This document shows positions 1 through 10,811 of a DNA stretch of 64,000 bases, piece by piece. The stretch comes from Alphaproteobacteria bacterium (lineage in GTDB: Bacteria; Myxococcota_A; UBA796; GCA-2862545). The position numbers were made by a program, and so were the translations under genes. The stretch covers positions 1 to 64,000 of the forward strand of contig JACKET010000002.1 of the NCBI GenBank assembly GCA_020632875.1, written 5' to 3'. Each line of letters opens with the position of its first letter. The first letter of the stretch is position 1. The notes below the pieces were generated by a model. The model was not told the DNA's origin, ran no database searches, and worked only from the letters and a program-made list of their open reading frames with translations.

Positions 1-1
1 C

Positions 2-508
2 ATCGGCGTGCTCGCCACCCTGCGCACGGTATCGAGCGGCACGTGGGTCACCGAGATCGGCAAGCTCGGCCCGCATCGCGTCAGCCAGCAGGCCGCGGCG
101 CTGCTCGCGCCCCTCGTCGAAGAGGGCTGGGAAGACACGTCCATCGCCGATCTCGCCATCGCGCGGTACCTCGAGGCGCTCGGCGACGTCGACACCATCG
201 TGCTCGGCTGCACGCACTACCCGCTGCTCGGCGCGGCGTTCCGGCGCGTCACCGACACGCCGGTGCTCGACCCGGCGCCGTTCATCGCGCAGCGCCTCGT
301 CGACTGGCTCGACCGCCACCCGGGGTTCGCGTCACCGGGAGCGGGCCGGCTCCGCGTGCTGTGCAGCGGCGACCCCGAGCGGTTCGCCGCGCAGGGGGCC
401 CGATTCCTGGGGCACCCCCTCGAAGGCGTCGGCCACGTGGGCCTCGTCGACTCGCGGCTCCTCCGGCGGGAACCGAACCTCGCACCCACCGGTCAGATCG
501 TCCGCTGA
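2..508 (+). CDS. murI: Glutamate racemase, C-terminal part (5' end outside window)
   Basis: Glutamate racemase interconverts L- and D-glutamate in the cytoplasm to supply D-Glu for peptidoglycan. The reading frame is open from base 2, and the visible start reads IGVLATLRTVSSG, the family's IGxxxTxxTxxSG motif, so the gene begins upstream of the window. The second catalytic cysteine lies in LGCTHYPLL near visible residue 70, and the protein then runs to a normal C-terminus. The first catalytic cysteine is off the window. The S41 protease gene follows 17 bp later on the same strand. The family call is firm; only the N-terminal half is missing. Confidence 0.93.
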   Translation: MGVLATLRTVSSGTWVTEIGKLGPHRVSQQAAALLAPLVEEGWEDTSIADLAIARYLEALGDVDTIVLGCTHYPLLGAAFRRVTDTPVLDPAPFIAQRLVDWLDRHPGFASPGAGRLRVLCSGDPERFAAQGARFLGHPLEGVGHVGLVDSRLLRREPNLAPTGQIVR

Positions 509-525
509 CCGGGTAGAGTAGAGGC

Positions 526-1851
526 ATGAGGCGAATCTCCGGCCATCGCGCGACCATCACCGTCGGCGGGCTGTTCGTGCTCGGGCTGGCCTCGGGCTCG
601 TGGGTCGGCACGGCCGCCGTGGCGCGCGCCACCGACCCGTACGCCGGGCTCGACCGGTTCGCGCGCATGTTCACCGCGATCGAGTCCGACTACGTCGTGC
701 CCGTCGAGGGCGAGACGCTCCTCGATGCCGCCGTGGCGGGCATGGTCGAGCAGCTCGATCCGCACTCCCGGTGGATGTCGGCCAGCGCGGTCGAGGCGCT
801 CACCGCGGATGCCGCGGGCAACACGACGGGCTTCGGCCTCGAGGTGGGCCGCACGCGCGACGGCGTCGTCGTGCTCAAGGTGCTCCCCGGCAGCCCCGCC
901 GCGCGCGAGGGCCTCCAGCGGGGCGACCGCATCCTCGCCATCGACGGCTCGATGCTCGATGGGGCCAGCCTCGACGACGTGAAGAAGCTCTTCGACGGCT
1001 CCGAGGGCCAGGAATCCGACCTCGAGATCCTCCGCGAGGGCTGGGAGGCCCCGCAGCACGTCCAGACGGCCCGCGAGCAGGTCCATCTCCCCGCCACCGA
1101 GGGCTCGCTGCTCGCCGGCGACGTGATGTACGTGCGGCTCATCGACTTCCAGACCGATGCGGCCGACGAGCTCATGGCCGACATCACGCGCCTCCAGCAG
1201 AAGGCCGACACGAAGTGGGCGGGCCTGATCCTCGATCTCCGCGACAACACCGGTGGGCTGCTGTCCGAAGCGGTGCAGGTCACCGACCTGTTCCTCGACG
1301 AAGGCCCCATCGTGAGCGTGCGCGGGCGCCGCGACGGCGTCACGTCCTACGACGCCACGCCCGGGGGCGTGCCGGCCGACCTCCCCGTGGCCGTGCTGAT
1401 CAACGGTCTGTCCGCGTCGGCCTCCGAGATCGTGGCCGGCGCCCTCCAGGATACGCATCGCGCCGTGCTGGTGGGCTCCCAGAGCTACGGCAAGGGCAGC
1501 GTCCAGCAGCTCTACCGCAACCCCGACGGCTCGGCGCTCAAGCTCACCGTGGCGCGGTACCACCGGCCGTCCGGCGCGGCGATCGAAGCCCGCGAGGGCC
1601 TGGTTCCCGACGTGCCCGTCGAGGGCTCCCACACCCAGGGGCCGCGCGCCCAGATCGAAGCGCGGCTCGCGGCGCTCGATGTCGATGCCGACGAGCGGGC
1701 CGCCATCACGGGCCTCCTGGCCGATCTCGAAGAGCGCGAGCCTTCCCCGCCGCGCATCCCGTGGTCCCGGCCGCCCGACGAGCGCCTCCCGGGCGATCCG
1801 GTCGTGCAGGCGGCGCTCGACGCGCTCAGAGCGAAGGCGCCAGACCGATGA
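526..1851 (+). CDS. S41 family carboxyl-terminal processing protease
   Basis: A 441-residue periplasmic Ser/Lys protease of the CtpA/CtpB family. An N-terminal hydrophobic segment (about residues 12-35) acts as signal or anchor. A PDZ domain follows at about 95-175, with GFGLEV and GDRILAIDG. The S41 domain carries the nucleophile in NGLSASASEI (Ser about 298) and the general-base lysine in SYGKGSVQ (Lys about 323). Family members cleave C-terminal tails of exported proteins or control peptidoglycan hydrolases. TAGAGT sits 6 nt before the ATG, so the mRNA may be leaderless, although AGAGG could also act as a weak ribosome site. The 3' end overlaps the convergent Kelch gene by 26 bp. Confidence 0.92.
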   Translation: MRRISGHRATITVGGLFVLGLASGSWVGTAAVARATDPYAGLDRFARMFTAIESDYVVPVEGETLLDAAVAGMVEQLDPHSRWMSASAVEALTADAAGNTTGFGLEVGRTRDGVVVLKVLPGSPAAREGLQRGDRILAIDGSMLDGASLDDVKKLFDGSEGQESDLEILREGWEAPQHVQTAREQVHLPATEGSLLAGDVMYVRLIDFQTDAADELMADITRLQQKADTKWAGLILDLRDNTGGLLSEAVQVTDLFLDEGPIVSVRGRRDGVTSYDATPGGVPADLPVAVLINGLSASASEIVAGALQDTHRAVLVGSQSYGKGSVQQLYRNPDGSALKLTVARYHRPSGAAIEAREGLVPDVPVEGSHTQGPRAQIEARLAALDVDADERAAITGLLADLEEREPSPPRIPWSRPPDERLPGDPVVQAALDALRAKAPDR

Positions 1852-3379
1852 TGCCGTAGGCCTGGCCGCCGCTCTCGGTGCCGCCGGCCGCCACGTGCCC
1901 CTCCACGACGAACGCCCCCAGACCGGGCTGGACGGACACGAGCGGCAGCACGCCGCTCCCGGGGGTCGCACAGCTGCCGCGGTTGCGGAACGTCTCGGTC
2001 GACGGGTCGAAGACCTCGGGGCAGTACACGGGCCCCTCGTCCTCGGAGATCATCGAGCCGGCCTTCGCGGCGCCGCCGAGGATCACGAAGCGGCCGTCTC
2101 CCGTGGGCACCGCGACGCCGCCCGCACGCGGGTCGGACAGCCGGGGCAGCTCGCGCCACGCGTCGGCCTCCGGCTCGTAGAGCCAGGCGCGATCGGTCGC
2201 ATCCGCCACGTTCGCGCCCACCAGGAAGCCGTCGGCGAACGGGATGTCGACGTCGCCCACGATGCCGCCCGCGAGCAGCACACGGCCGTCGGGGAGCGCC
2301 GCGATCGCGCCCATCGACACGGCCTCGGGCAGGTCGGGGAAGGGGATCACGTCGCCGGAGAGCGTGATGCGGTCGCACACCGCGGTGCCGACGAGCTTCT
2401 CGGCGGTGAAGTCGAAGCGGAAGCCCCCACAGGCCACGGCGCCGTCGCCGCCGATCGCGGCGACGTTCGTGCCGAGCGGCCCCGCGCCCGCCGTTCCGAA
2501 GCCCACGAAGCGGCGCAGCCCCGGGTCGAAGATCTGGAAGGTGCCCTCCTCGGCATCGACTCCGGCGCCCTGCCAGCCGCCGAACACCAGCACGCCGCCG
2601 TCGAGCAGCTTCACGGCCTGGTGCCGCGAGCGGGCGGGGTTCATCCCGTTGCTGGCCTGCCACGCGACCTCGCCGGTGACCGGGTCCCAGATGAACGCGT
2701 TGGACGTGTTGTTCGCGATCGCGAAGTACGCCGGTCGCCCGCCCGTGACGAGGATCGTGCCGTCGTCGAGGACCGTGGCGGTGTGGAGCACGGACGCCGC
2801 GTTGCCGGATGCACCGGGCATCTGCCCGACCTCCACGGCGTCCCAGATGCCGCTGCGGAGGTCGGCCACCCGCTGGATCACGCCGTGCGGCGTCGTGTCG
2901 GAGGCATCGAGCCCGCCGAACATCCACGCCTCGCCGGACGGCAGGAGGGCCGCCGCGCCCAGCAGGGGAGCGCGGCGCCGCGGCACGCTGCCGAGCTCGC
3001 CCGTGCCGCCGAGCTCGCTGACGAGGATCGGCACGTGCCGCTCTTCGCGGCCCGTCGCGAGGGGACCGTCGAGCGGAGACTCGCCGTAGCCCAGCAGCGT
3101 GTCGGGGTCGTACGTGTCGGAGGCGGTGCCCTCGCGCGTGACGAGCAGCCCCACCACACCGTCCTCCAGCGGGGGGAGCCCGCCGAAGTCGCCGTCGGCG
3201 AGGGACCCCAGCGGGTAGAGCGTCTGGCGCGCCCCCACGCGATGCACCAGCGTGACGTCGGGGTTCGCGAATCCCATCGTCACGTTGGGCGGCGTGATCG
3301 GATCGATCGCGAGCGTGTAGTCGGAGTCCGGTGCGCAGCCCGCGAGGACGGCGAGGAACAGCGGCAGCCGAGCGGGCAT
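1826..3379 (-). CDS. Kelch-repeat lipoprotein
   Basis: A 517-residue predicted lipoprotein. I start it at the ATG that opens MPARLPLFLAVLAGCAPD, which gives a short signal peptide and an LAGC lipobox; the longer in-frame extension upstream looks non-coding. The body holds repeated blocks such as LPSGEAWMFGGLD, LDDGTILVTGGRP, LLDGGVLVFGGWQ and LPDGRVLLAGGIV. These are Kelch/galactose-oxidase-type propeller blades with G-G turns. No galactose-oxidase copper ligands were identified, so a surface binding role is more likely than catalysis. TAGGTT lies 5 nt before the start, compatible with a leaderless mRNA. It is divergent from pgeF and overlaps the S41 protease gene tail-to-tail. Confidence 0.85.
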   Translation of the reverse strand: MPARLPLFLAVLAGCAPDSDYTLAIDPITPPNVTMGFANPDVTLVHRVGARQTLYPLGSLADGDFGGLPPLEDGVVGLLVTREGTASDTYDPDTLLGYGESPLDGPLATGREERHVPILVSELGGTGELGSVPRRRAPLLGAAALLPSGEAWMFGGLDASDTTPHGVIQRVADLRSGIWDAVEVGQMPGASGNAASVLHTATVLDDGTILVTGGRPAYFAIANNTSNAFIWDPVTGEVAWQASNGMNPARSRHQAVKLLDGGVLVFGGWQGAGVDAEEGTFQIFDPGLRRFVGFGTAGAGPLGTNVAAIGGDGAVACGGFRFDFTAEKLVGTAVCDRITLSGDVIPFPDLPEAVSMGAIAALPDGRVLLAGGIVGDVDIPFADGFLVGANVADATDRAWLYEPEADAWRELPRLSDPRAGGVAVPTGDGRFVILGGAAKAGSMISEDEGPVYCPEVFDPSTETFRNRGSCATPGSGVLPLVSVQPGLGAFVVEGHVAAGGTESGGQAYGIIGLAPSL

Positions 3380-3452
3380 GACGCAACCTACAAGCGGGTG
3401 AATGGCCCCGCAACCGCGCTGGACGGGGTGCGATCGGGCTACGATTCGCTCC

Positions 3453-4202
3453 ATGCACGATCAGGCGCCCGAGCTCGCCCGCCGACCCGACGTGCGGCAC
3501 GTGTTCACGGACCGCTCTGGCGGCGTGTCCACGGGGCCGCTCGCCACGCTGAACCTCGCCCGTCGCGACGGCGAAGACGATGCCGCGCTGCTCGAGAACT
3601 GGGCGCGGGTCGCGCGGGCCCTCGACCCCGTGTGGAGCGCCGATCAGCTCGTCCTGCTCGACCAGGTGCACGGCGGCGAGGTCGTGCATGCGCGCGGTGC
3701 CACCGGGCCGCTCGCGACCCTGGCCGCGGCCGACGCCGTGGTGACCGACGTTCCCGGCCTGCTGCTCGCCATCCGCACCGCCGACTGCGTGCCTGTGCTG
3801 TTCGCCGGTCCCGGTGTGGTGGGGGCCGCCCACGCCGGGTGGCGCGGGGTGGCCGCGGGTGTGGTGCCCAACACGGTCGCCGCGCTGGGCGATCTCGGTG
3901 CGGCGCCCGACCAGCTCGTGGCCGCGATCGGGCCGCACATCGGCGTCGAGGCCTACGAGGTCGGCGAAGAGGTCGTGCGCGGCATCGAGGCGTCCGGGGT
4001 GCCCCGTGAGCGCTTCGTCCTGCTGCGGGCCCGGCCGCACGTCGATCTCCGCGCGGCGGTCGTGCACCAGCTCGAGCGGGCCGGGGTTCGCGTCGTGGGC
4101 CACGTGCACCGCTGCACCCACACCGACCCCGACTGCTTCTCGCACCGCCGCGACGGGCCGATCACCGGGCGCCAGGCCTCCGTCATCGGGCGGCGCGGAT
4201 GA
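3453..4202 (+). CDS. pgeF: Peptidoglycan editing factor / YfiH-type multicopper polyphenol oxidase domain protein
   Basis: A 249-residue protein of the YfiH/LACC1 family (DUF152). Reported members act on purine nucleosides, and E. coli PgeF keeps wrong residues out of peptidoglycan stems. Diagnostic motifs are GGVSTGPLATLNL near the N-terminus, ADAVVTDVPGLLLAIRTADC, the metal-site block GAAHAGWRG, and the C-terminal CTHTDPDCFSHRRDG. Family length is about 240-260 residues, so the ATG at 3453 fits and the longer upstream frame does not. TACGAT ends 7 nt before the ATG. The stop overlaps the start of the following TPR lipoprotein by 4 bp, so the two are probably co-translated. Confidence 0.92.
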   Translation: MHDQAPELARRPDVRHVFTDRSGGVSTGPLATLNLARRDGEDDAALLENWARVARALDPVWSADQLVLLDQVHGGEVVHARGATGPLATLAAADAVVTDVPGLLLAIRTADCVPVLFAGPGVVGAAHAGWRGVAAGVVPNTVAALGDLGAAPDQLVAAIGPHIGVEAYEVGEEVVRGIEASGVPRERFVLLRARPHVDLRAAVVHQLERAGVRVVGHVHRCTHTDPDCFSHRRDGPITGRQASVIGRRG

Positions 4203-5248
4203 GCGCCCTCCTGCTCCTCCTCGCGTGCTCGCGGGGAGACCCCGAGCTGCGCGCCCAGAAGCAGGCGATGGACGCGTGGCACGAGGGGCAGGAGGCCCTC
4301 GCGGCCGGCGACGCAGACCGCGCGATCGCCGCGTTCGCCAGGGCGCGCGAGGCCCAGCCCGACGACACGTTGCTCGCGGCGTGGCAGGCCCGCGCGATGG
4401 CGGCAGACGGCGACCTCGACGGGGCGGTCGATCTCCTCGGCATCGCGGTCGCCACGCACCCCCGGTTCGCCGAGGCCCGCTACAACCGCGCCGCCTACCT
4501 CGCGCGCCTCGGGCGCCTCGAAGAGGCCGGTCCCGAGCTGGCCCGCGCGATCGAAGACGGCGCGGCCCGCTCCCGCGAGGCGATGGTCGACCCCGACTTC
4601 GCGCCGCACCTCGACGACCCGGCGTTCGCCTTCCTGCCCGACGAGATGCTCCTCGTGGCGCTCGACGCGCCGTCCGGCACGCTGTTCTGGGGCAGCGACG
4701 CGACCCTCCGCCTGCGCGTCGTGGGCGGCCAGGGCGCGCCCGCCACCGTCGAGGCCGAAGAGCTGTCGGGCCCGATCGAGCTCGTGTCGGTCGTCGAAGA
4801 CGTGGTGGAGTCGACCGAGGGCCCCGTCCGCGACCTCTCCTGGACGTTCAAGGTGCGCGGCGAGGGCGAGGCGGTGCTGGGTCCGTTCACGGTGCGCTCG
4901 GGGCCGTGGTCCTCGCGGGTCCGCGCGGTGCGGTTCCCCACGACGGCGCCTCCCGGCAAGGGCGTCCCCGACGGGGCTCCCGCGCTGTCGCTGCCCGTTC
5001 CGTCCGATGTGGCCGGGTCGCTCGAGACGCCCGGCATCCGCTACGGCGAGGGGGTGCTCGACGTGAAGACGGGCCCGCAGGATCGCGTGACGATCACGCC
5101 GCGCCCGCCGGGGTCGCCGGTGCGGTTCGAGCTGCGCGACCGCAGCAAGGCGGTGTGGGTGATGCAGCGGTACGCGGTCGAGGGCCGGCCGGAGGTCGAG
5201 ATCCGGGCGGGCACCGAAGTCGTGCTCCGGGGCCCGGTCGTTCCGTAG
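4199..5248 (+). CDS. TPR-containing lipoprotein
   Basis: A 349-residue predicted lipoprotein. The very short signal MSALLLLLACSRGD ends in a lipobox with Cys at residue 10. Residues about 20-125 form roughly three TPR-like helical hairpins (DADRAIAAFARAREAQPDD, DLDGAVDLLGIAVATHPRF, RLEEAGPELARAIEDGA). The rest is beta-rich and ends in a compact segment containing RFELRDRSKAVWVMQRYAVEG; I do not recognise a family there. It is coupled to pgeF by a 4-bp ATGA overlap and converges on the acyl-CoA carboxylase gene across a repeat-filled gap. A role as an envelope scaffold is inference from the TPRs and lipid anchor. Confidence 0.8.
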   Translation: MSALLLLLACSRGDPELRAQKQAMDAWHEGQEALAAGDADRAIAAFARAREAQPDDTLLAAWQARAMAADGDLDGAVDLLGIAVATHPRFAEARYNRAAYLARLGRLEEAGPELARAIEDGAARSREAMVDPDFAPHLDDPAFAFLPDEMLLVALDAPSGTLFWGSDATLRLRVVGGQGAPATVEAEELSGPIELVSVVEDVVESTEGPVRDLSWTFKVRGEGEAVLGPFTVRSGPWSSRVRAVRFPTTAPPGKGVPDGAPALSLPVPSDVAGSLETPGIRYGEGVLDVKTGPQDRVTITPRPPGSPVRFELRDRSKAVWVMQRYAVEGRPEVEIRAGTEVVLRGPVVP

Positions 5249-5457
5249 GAGTCAGCACGTCCCAGCGGCTCCCACCCGTGCGCGTGCGCGTGCGCGTGCG
5301 CGTTCCCGAAGGGGCGCGGGAACCGGGCACCGGGATGGGGGATCGGTGGCGGTCGTTGAAGGACGTGGTCACCAGATCGAGGCGGTGTGGGTCTTCGCAG
5401 CGCTGTATCGGGCACGCGCACGCGCACGGGCGCGGGCGCGGGAGGAGCCTGCGGCTC
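5249..5457. repeat. Convergent intergenic gap with inverted GTGCGC-type tandem repeats
   Basis: The 209 bp between two convergent genes holds a tandem CGTGCG tract at about 5277-5302. A complementary CACGCG tract lies at about 5412-5428 and runs on into GGGCGC units to about 5442. The arms are inverted relative to each other, so either strand's transcript could fold into a GC-rich hairpin with about a 110-nt loop. Flanking AGCGGCTCC and GGAGCC also pair. No gene or convincing terminator with a U-tract is visible. Confidence 0.75.
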
Positions 5458-7008
<1,551 letters not shown>

Positions 7009-7061
7009 GTCCTGACCTCCGGGGACCGCAGCTAACGCGTCGGAGCCCGAGGAACCGCAGG

Positions 7062-10000
7062 TCAGACGGGGAGGCGGCGCTCCAGCGCGTTCACGGCCTC
7101 CTGCCGGTCGGGGTCGGCGAGCTGCGAGGCCTGCTCCTGGGCGTGGCGGATGGCCCATCGGGCGATCGCGATCTCGCCGGCGTCGAGCGCGTGCCGCCCG
7201 GCGCGGAGGAGGAGGTCGAACATGTCGGGCTGGTACACCGGCGGGGCGTTGTCGACGGCGGGCTCGAGGTGGCGGACCGTGCGCCAGTCGCCCCGCGCCG
7301 CGGCCGCCGCGAGCAGGCCGAGGCCCGCGTAGGTCGCGAACACCGGGCTGATCCGCTGGTGGGCCAGCACGGACCGGAAGTGCCCTTCGGCCTCCGCGAT
7401 CCGATCACGCTCCAGGGCGACCAGGCCGAGGTTCAGCGTGAAGCTGTGGAACGGGTACCCCAGGCGCTCGGCGAGCTTGAGGGCTTCCTGGTAGGCCTTC
7501 TCGGCGCGATCGAGGTCGCCGACCATCCGCGCGAGCTCGCCTTCGGTGTTGTAGAGGTTCGCCATCGTGTGGCGGCGGCCGGTGCGGAGGATCGAGTCGC
7601 GCGCGTCGGCCAGCTCGCGGAGCCCGTCGTCCGGCCGCCCCAGGGCGCCCAGCACGTACGCCAGGTGCAGGCGGGCGTTCGCGATCGTCGTCTCGGCCGC
7701 GCCCTCGAGCGCCAGCGTCGCGCGGATCGCCCGCTCGGCGCCCTCGCTGTCGCCGACCTGCTGCATGGCCGCGGAATGCTCGACCAGCACGTGGCCCAGC
7801 AGCTCGCGATCGCCGAGCTCGCGCGCCATCGCGCCCGCGATCTCGATGTGCTCCATCGCGACGAGCTGGTTGCCGTCCATCCGCTCGACGATCGCGAGCT
7901 CGAGGTGGGCCTGCGCGATCGGGAGGCGCTCCGCGGCCTCCTGGAGCACGCGGCGGATCCACGATCGCGCGAGATCCGCTTCGCCGCGGAGCCTCTCCAT
8001 CCGGGCCAGCTCGTACCAGCCGTCGAGCCGGCGGCGATCGACGACCCCGCGCGCGGCGAGGAGCTGCTCGCGCTGCTGCATGCGGTCGTAGGCCCGGGAG
8101 AGCGCGGTGGTCTTCGCGTGCAGCGCGGCCACGAGGAGCGCGTCGATCGCGGCCTCTTCGTCGCCCGCCCCGAGCAGGTGCCGGGCGAGGCGGTCGGCGC
8201 GCCCGGGGTCGTTCGGGTCGAGGGCCTCGGCGCAGGCGCGGTGCAGGGCGGCCAGCCGCCCCTCCCGCCGGACCCGGTCGATCAGCGTCTCGCGGAGCAT
8301 GCCGTGGGCGAAGCGCCAGCGAGTGCCCACCGCATCGGGGTCGAGCACGGCGAGGCGCTCGGCGAGCAGGCGCAGCACGAGCTGCGGCGAAGCGCGGGTG
8401 CCCGTACGCGCACAGGCCGCCGCCCACTCGTCGGCCTGTACGTCCATCCCGATGAGCGCGGCGATCTCGAGGGGCGTCTCCCACGTGGGGTTCGCTTCGA
8501 GCAGGGCGCGGATCCGGGCGTCCCACACGGCCTCGACGGCCTCGGGCAGCGGCAGGTCGGAGCCCGTGCGGAGCGCGAACCCCCGCGTGCCCTGATCCTC
8601 GAGGAGATCGCGGGCCACCCAGTCGCCCACCATCTGCACCGCGAACAGCGGGTTCCCCGCGGTGCGCTCGGCCAGACGTCCCGCCAGGGCGGGGTCGAGC
8701 GCGAGCAGGCTCGTGGCGAGGTCGATGCGGGAGTCCTCGTCGAGCGGGCCGATCGTCCGGCGCGTCGCGCCGAGATCCTCGATCTCCTCGAGCAGATCGT
8801 CTTCGTCGACCTGCTCGACCAGGGCCTCTTCCTGTGCGGTGAGCAGGATCAGCGCGGGCCCCACGTCCTGCCGCTGGAGCACCCAGCGCACCCAGGCGAG
8901 CGTCTCGGCGCCCCACTGCACGTCGTCGAGGAAGATCGTCGCGACGCGGCCCCGGGCCAGCTCCTTCACGACGCGGGAGATCACGGCGTGCCGCTCCTGG
9001 TGCGTCTCGAGCTCGAGCACGGGGCGGCTCGGCGGCGCCCTGAAGAACGGGACGCACAGGAACTCGACGCCCTGCGTCGCCCAGTCCGGTGCCCCCGGGA
9101 GGAGCTGGTCGACGTGGTCGCGGAACTCGTGCTGGTCGACGTCGTGTGCCCGCAGCGCGCGGCCGAGCAGCCCCGTGAGCCCGTCGCGGACGCGGTGCGC
9201 ACGGCTGTGGGTGCCGAGGAACACCTCGGCGGCGCCGACCTCGTGTGCGCGGCGGAACGTCCACTCCGCCAGGCGCGACTTGCCGTAGCCCGCAGGGCCC
9301 CGCAGCACGACGACCCGCGCCGACTGCGTCTGGTTGGCCTCGAGCAGCGCGCGCCACAGCAGGTTGCGCTCGGCGTCGCGGCCGACCATCGGCAGCTCGC
9401 GCAGCCCGAACAGGCCGAGACCGGCGCCCATCAGCTCTTCGTGCGTGCGGCGATCGGGCCCGCGCCAGTCGGGGGGGATCTCGACCATCGACCGCTCGGG
9501 CGCCAGCTTCCGCACGCGGCGCGCCCGGGCGGGCAGGGCGAGGGTCGTGCGCTGGGTCTCGCTGTCGGCCTGGAGCAGCGCGTCGGGCGAGCCCAGCGCG
9601 CCCACCTCGGCGGGCATCGGGAGCTCGATGAGCGCGTTCGCCGCGTCTGCAGCGCGCTGGAAGCGGTTGCCCGGCGCCTTGGCCATGAGCTTCTCGACCC
9701 ATCCCTGCAGGCCGTCGGGCACGGGGAAGCGCGGCTTGAGCGGCGGCACGGGCTTCACCGCGTGCATCCGGTACAGCGCAGAGGCGCCGCCGTTCGCGTG
9801 GAACGGCCGGTGCCCCGAGACCAGCGCCCACGCCATGCAGCCCAGGCTGTAGAGATCCGTCCACGGACCCTGGATTCGCCCGTCGCCCTCGAACTGCTCG
9901 GGCGCCATGTAGCTGGGGGTGCCGCCCGAGAGCGGGATGTCGGGCGACTCGATCGCGTAGACCATCCCGAAGTCGGTGAGCTTGATCCGGGTGCCCTGGT

Positions 10001-10451
10001 TCATGAAGAGCACGTTGCTGGGCTTGAGATCGCGGTGGATCACGCCGCGTGCGTGGGCATGCGCGAGCGCCTCGAGGAGATCCAGCAGCACCCGCCGCGT
10101 CGCGATCCAGTTCAGCCCGAACGCCCGCTCGCGCAGGGTGGAGCCCGTGGCCATCTCCATCGCGAACCACGGGCATCCCGCCTTGATCTGGCCCGCGGAG
10201 TCGGCCTCGATCGCGTCGTCGGCCGTGCCCGCGTCGTACAGCCAGACGATGTTGGGGTGCGCCAGTGCGGCGGCCGCGCGGATCTCGGAGTGGATCGCCG
10301 AGACCAGGCGATCCTCCTTCAGCCCGTCGGCCGTGAGGACCTTGACCGCCACGGGGGTTCCGGTCGTGCCGTGCCGGCCGCGCCAGATCTCGCCCATCCC
10401 ACCCTTGGCGAAGGGGGCCGACAGTTCGAAGGCTCCGAGCATCAGCGACAT
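7062..10451 (-). CDS. Ser/Thr protein kinase fused to AAA-type ATPase and TPR array
   Basis: A 1129-residue cytoplasmic signalling protein. Residues about 8-275 are a PknB-type kinase: glycine loop KGGMGEIW, VAVK lysine 37, catalytic HRDLKPSN (139-146), DFG (160-162) and GTPSYMAPE. A STAND/AAA_16-type ATPase follows from about 355, with Walker A GPAGYGKS and Walker B FLDDVQW. The C-terminal third is helical and TPR-like, resembling the transducer halves of MalT/AfsR-type regulators but without a DNA-binding domain. Such fusions are abundant in myxobacteria; the phosphorylation targets are unknown. The stop is about 50 bp from the carboxylase start, so the two may be co-transcribed. An alternative ATG lies three codons in. 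Confidence 0.9.
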   Translation of the reverse strand: MSLMLGAFELSAPFAKGGMGEIWRGRHGTTGTPVAVKVLTADGLKEDRLVSAIHSEIRAAAALAHPNIVWLYDAGTADDAIEADSAGQIKAGCPWFAMEMATGSTLRERAFGLNWIATRRVLLDLLEALAHAHARGVIHRDLKPSNVLFMNQGTRIKLTDFGMVYAIESPDIPLSGGTPSYMAPEQFEGDGRIQGPWTDLYSLGCMAWALVSGHRPFHANGGASALYRMHAVKPVPPLKPRFPVPDGLQGWVEKLMAKAPGNRFQRAADAANALIELPMPAEVGALGSPDALLQADSETQRTTLALPARARRVRKLAPERSMVEIPPDWRGPDRRTHEELMGAGLGLFGLRELPMVGRDAERNLLWRALLEANQTQSARVVVLRGPAGYGKSRLAEWTFRRAHEVGAAEVFLGTHSRAHRVRDGLTGLLGRALRAHDVDQHEFRDHVDQLLPGAPDWATQGVEFLCVPFFRAPPSRPVLELETHQERHAVISRVVKELARGRVATIFLDDVQWGAETLAWVRWVLQRQDVGPALILLTAQEEALVEQVDEDDLLEEIEDLGATRRTIGPLDEDSRIDLATSLLALDPALAGRLAERTAGNPLFAVQMVGDWVARDLLEDQGTRGFALRTGSDLPLPEAVEAVWDARIRALLEANPTWETPLEIAALIGMDVQADEWAAACARTGTRASPQLVLRLLAERLAVLDPDAVGTRWRFAHGMLRETLIDRVRREGRLAALHRACAEALDPNDPGRADRLARHLLGAGDEEAAIDALLVAALHAKTTALSRAYDRMQQREQLLAARGVVDRRRLDGWYELARMERLRGEADLARSWIRRVLQEAAERLPIAQAHLELAIVERMDGNQLVAMEHIEIAGAMARELGDRELLGHVLVEHSAAMQQVGDSEGAERAIRATLALEGAAETTIANARLHLAYVLGALGRPDDGLRELADARDSILRTGRRHTMANLYNTEGELARMVGDLDRAEKAYQEALKLAERLGYPFHSFTLNLGLVALERDRIAEAEGHFRSVLAHQRISPVFATYAGLGLLAAAAARGDWRTVRHLEPAVDNAPPVYQPDMFDLLLRAGRHALDAGEIAIARWAIRHAQEQASQLADPDRQEAVNALERRLPV

Positions 10452-10496
10452 TCGGTCCGATATCCTGGATAGGTCCGTGAGGCGGTACCCGATCCC

Positions 10497-10525
10497 TTGA
10501 CCGGAGGTCGCTGGGCCACTAGACG
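10497..10525 (+). promoter_or_regulatory. Sigma-70-type promoter of the rpsP operon
   Basis: TTGACC (10497-10502), then 17 bp, then TAGACG (10520-10525). Both spacing and hexamers fit the housekeeping consensus and lie 35-60 bp upstream of the rpsP ATG, giving a start site near 10532. A TTGACA with a flanking TGGT...ACCA palindrome at about 10535-10550 lies in the leader and may be an operator. Confidence 0.7.
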
Positions 10526-10559
10526 GGTGTGGTTGACACGACCACTTCAGGAAGCATCC

Positions 10560-10811
10560 ATGGTCCGCATCCGACTCTCGCGCCGCGGCGCAAAGAAGAA
10601 GCCCTTCTACCGTGTGGTGGCGTCCGATCAGCGCAGCAAGCGCGACGGCCGCTTCATCGAGCAGCTGGGCTACTACGATCCGATGAAGAACCCCCTCGAG
10701 CTCAAGCTCGACCTCGAGCGGATCGACGCGCTGATCGCGAAGGGCGCCCAGCCCTCCGACACCGTCGCCCGCCTCATCGAGCGCGCCCGTGGCGCCGGGG
10801 CCGAGTCCTGA
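10560..10811 (+). CDS. rpsP: 30S ribosomal protein S16
   Basis: An 83-residue S16 that binds 16S rRNA early in 30S assembly. It opens with MVRIRLSRRGAKKKPFYRVV, the canonical N-terminus, and retains the GRFIEQLGYYDP signature. This fixes the ATG at 10560 rather than the longer upstream frame. It heads the conserved rpsP-khpA-rimM-trmD-rplS cluster, and its stop overlaps the khpA start in a TGATG arrangement. Confidence 0.98.
   Translation: MVRIRLSRRGAKKKPFYRVVASDQRSKRDGRFIEQLGYYDPMKNPLELKLDLERIDALIAKGAQPSDTVARLIERARGAGAES

Noticed and set aside
1679..4009. Very long plus-strand open frame of 776 codons opposite the Kelch gene
   Set aside because: It is the GC-rich antisense shadow of the minus-strand Kelch lipoprotein and runs into pgeF out of frame; composition is Arg/Gly/His-rich with no family signal.
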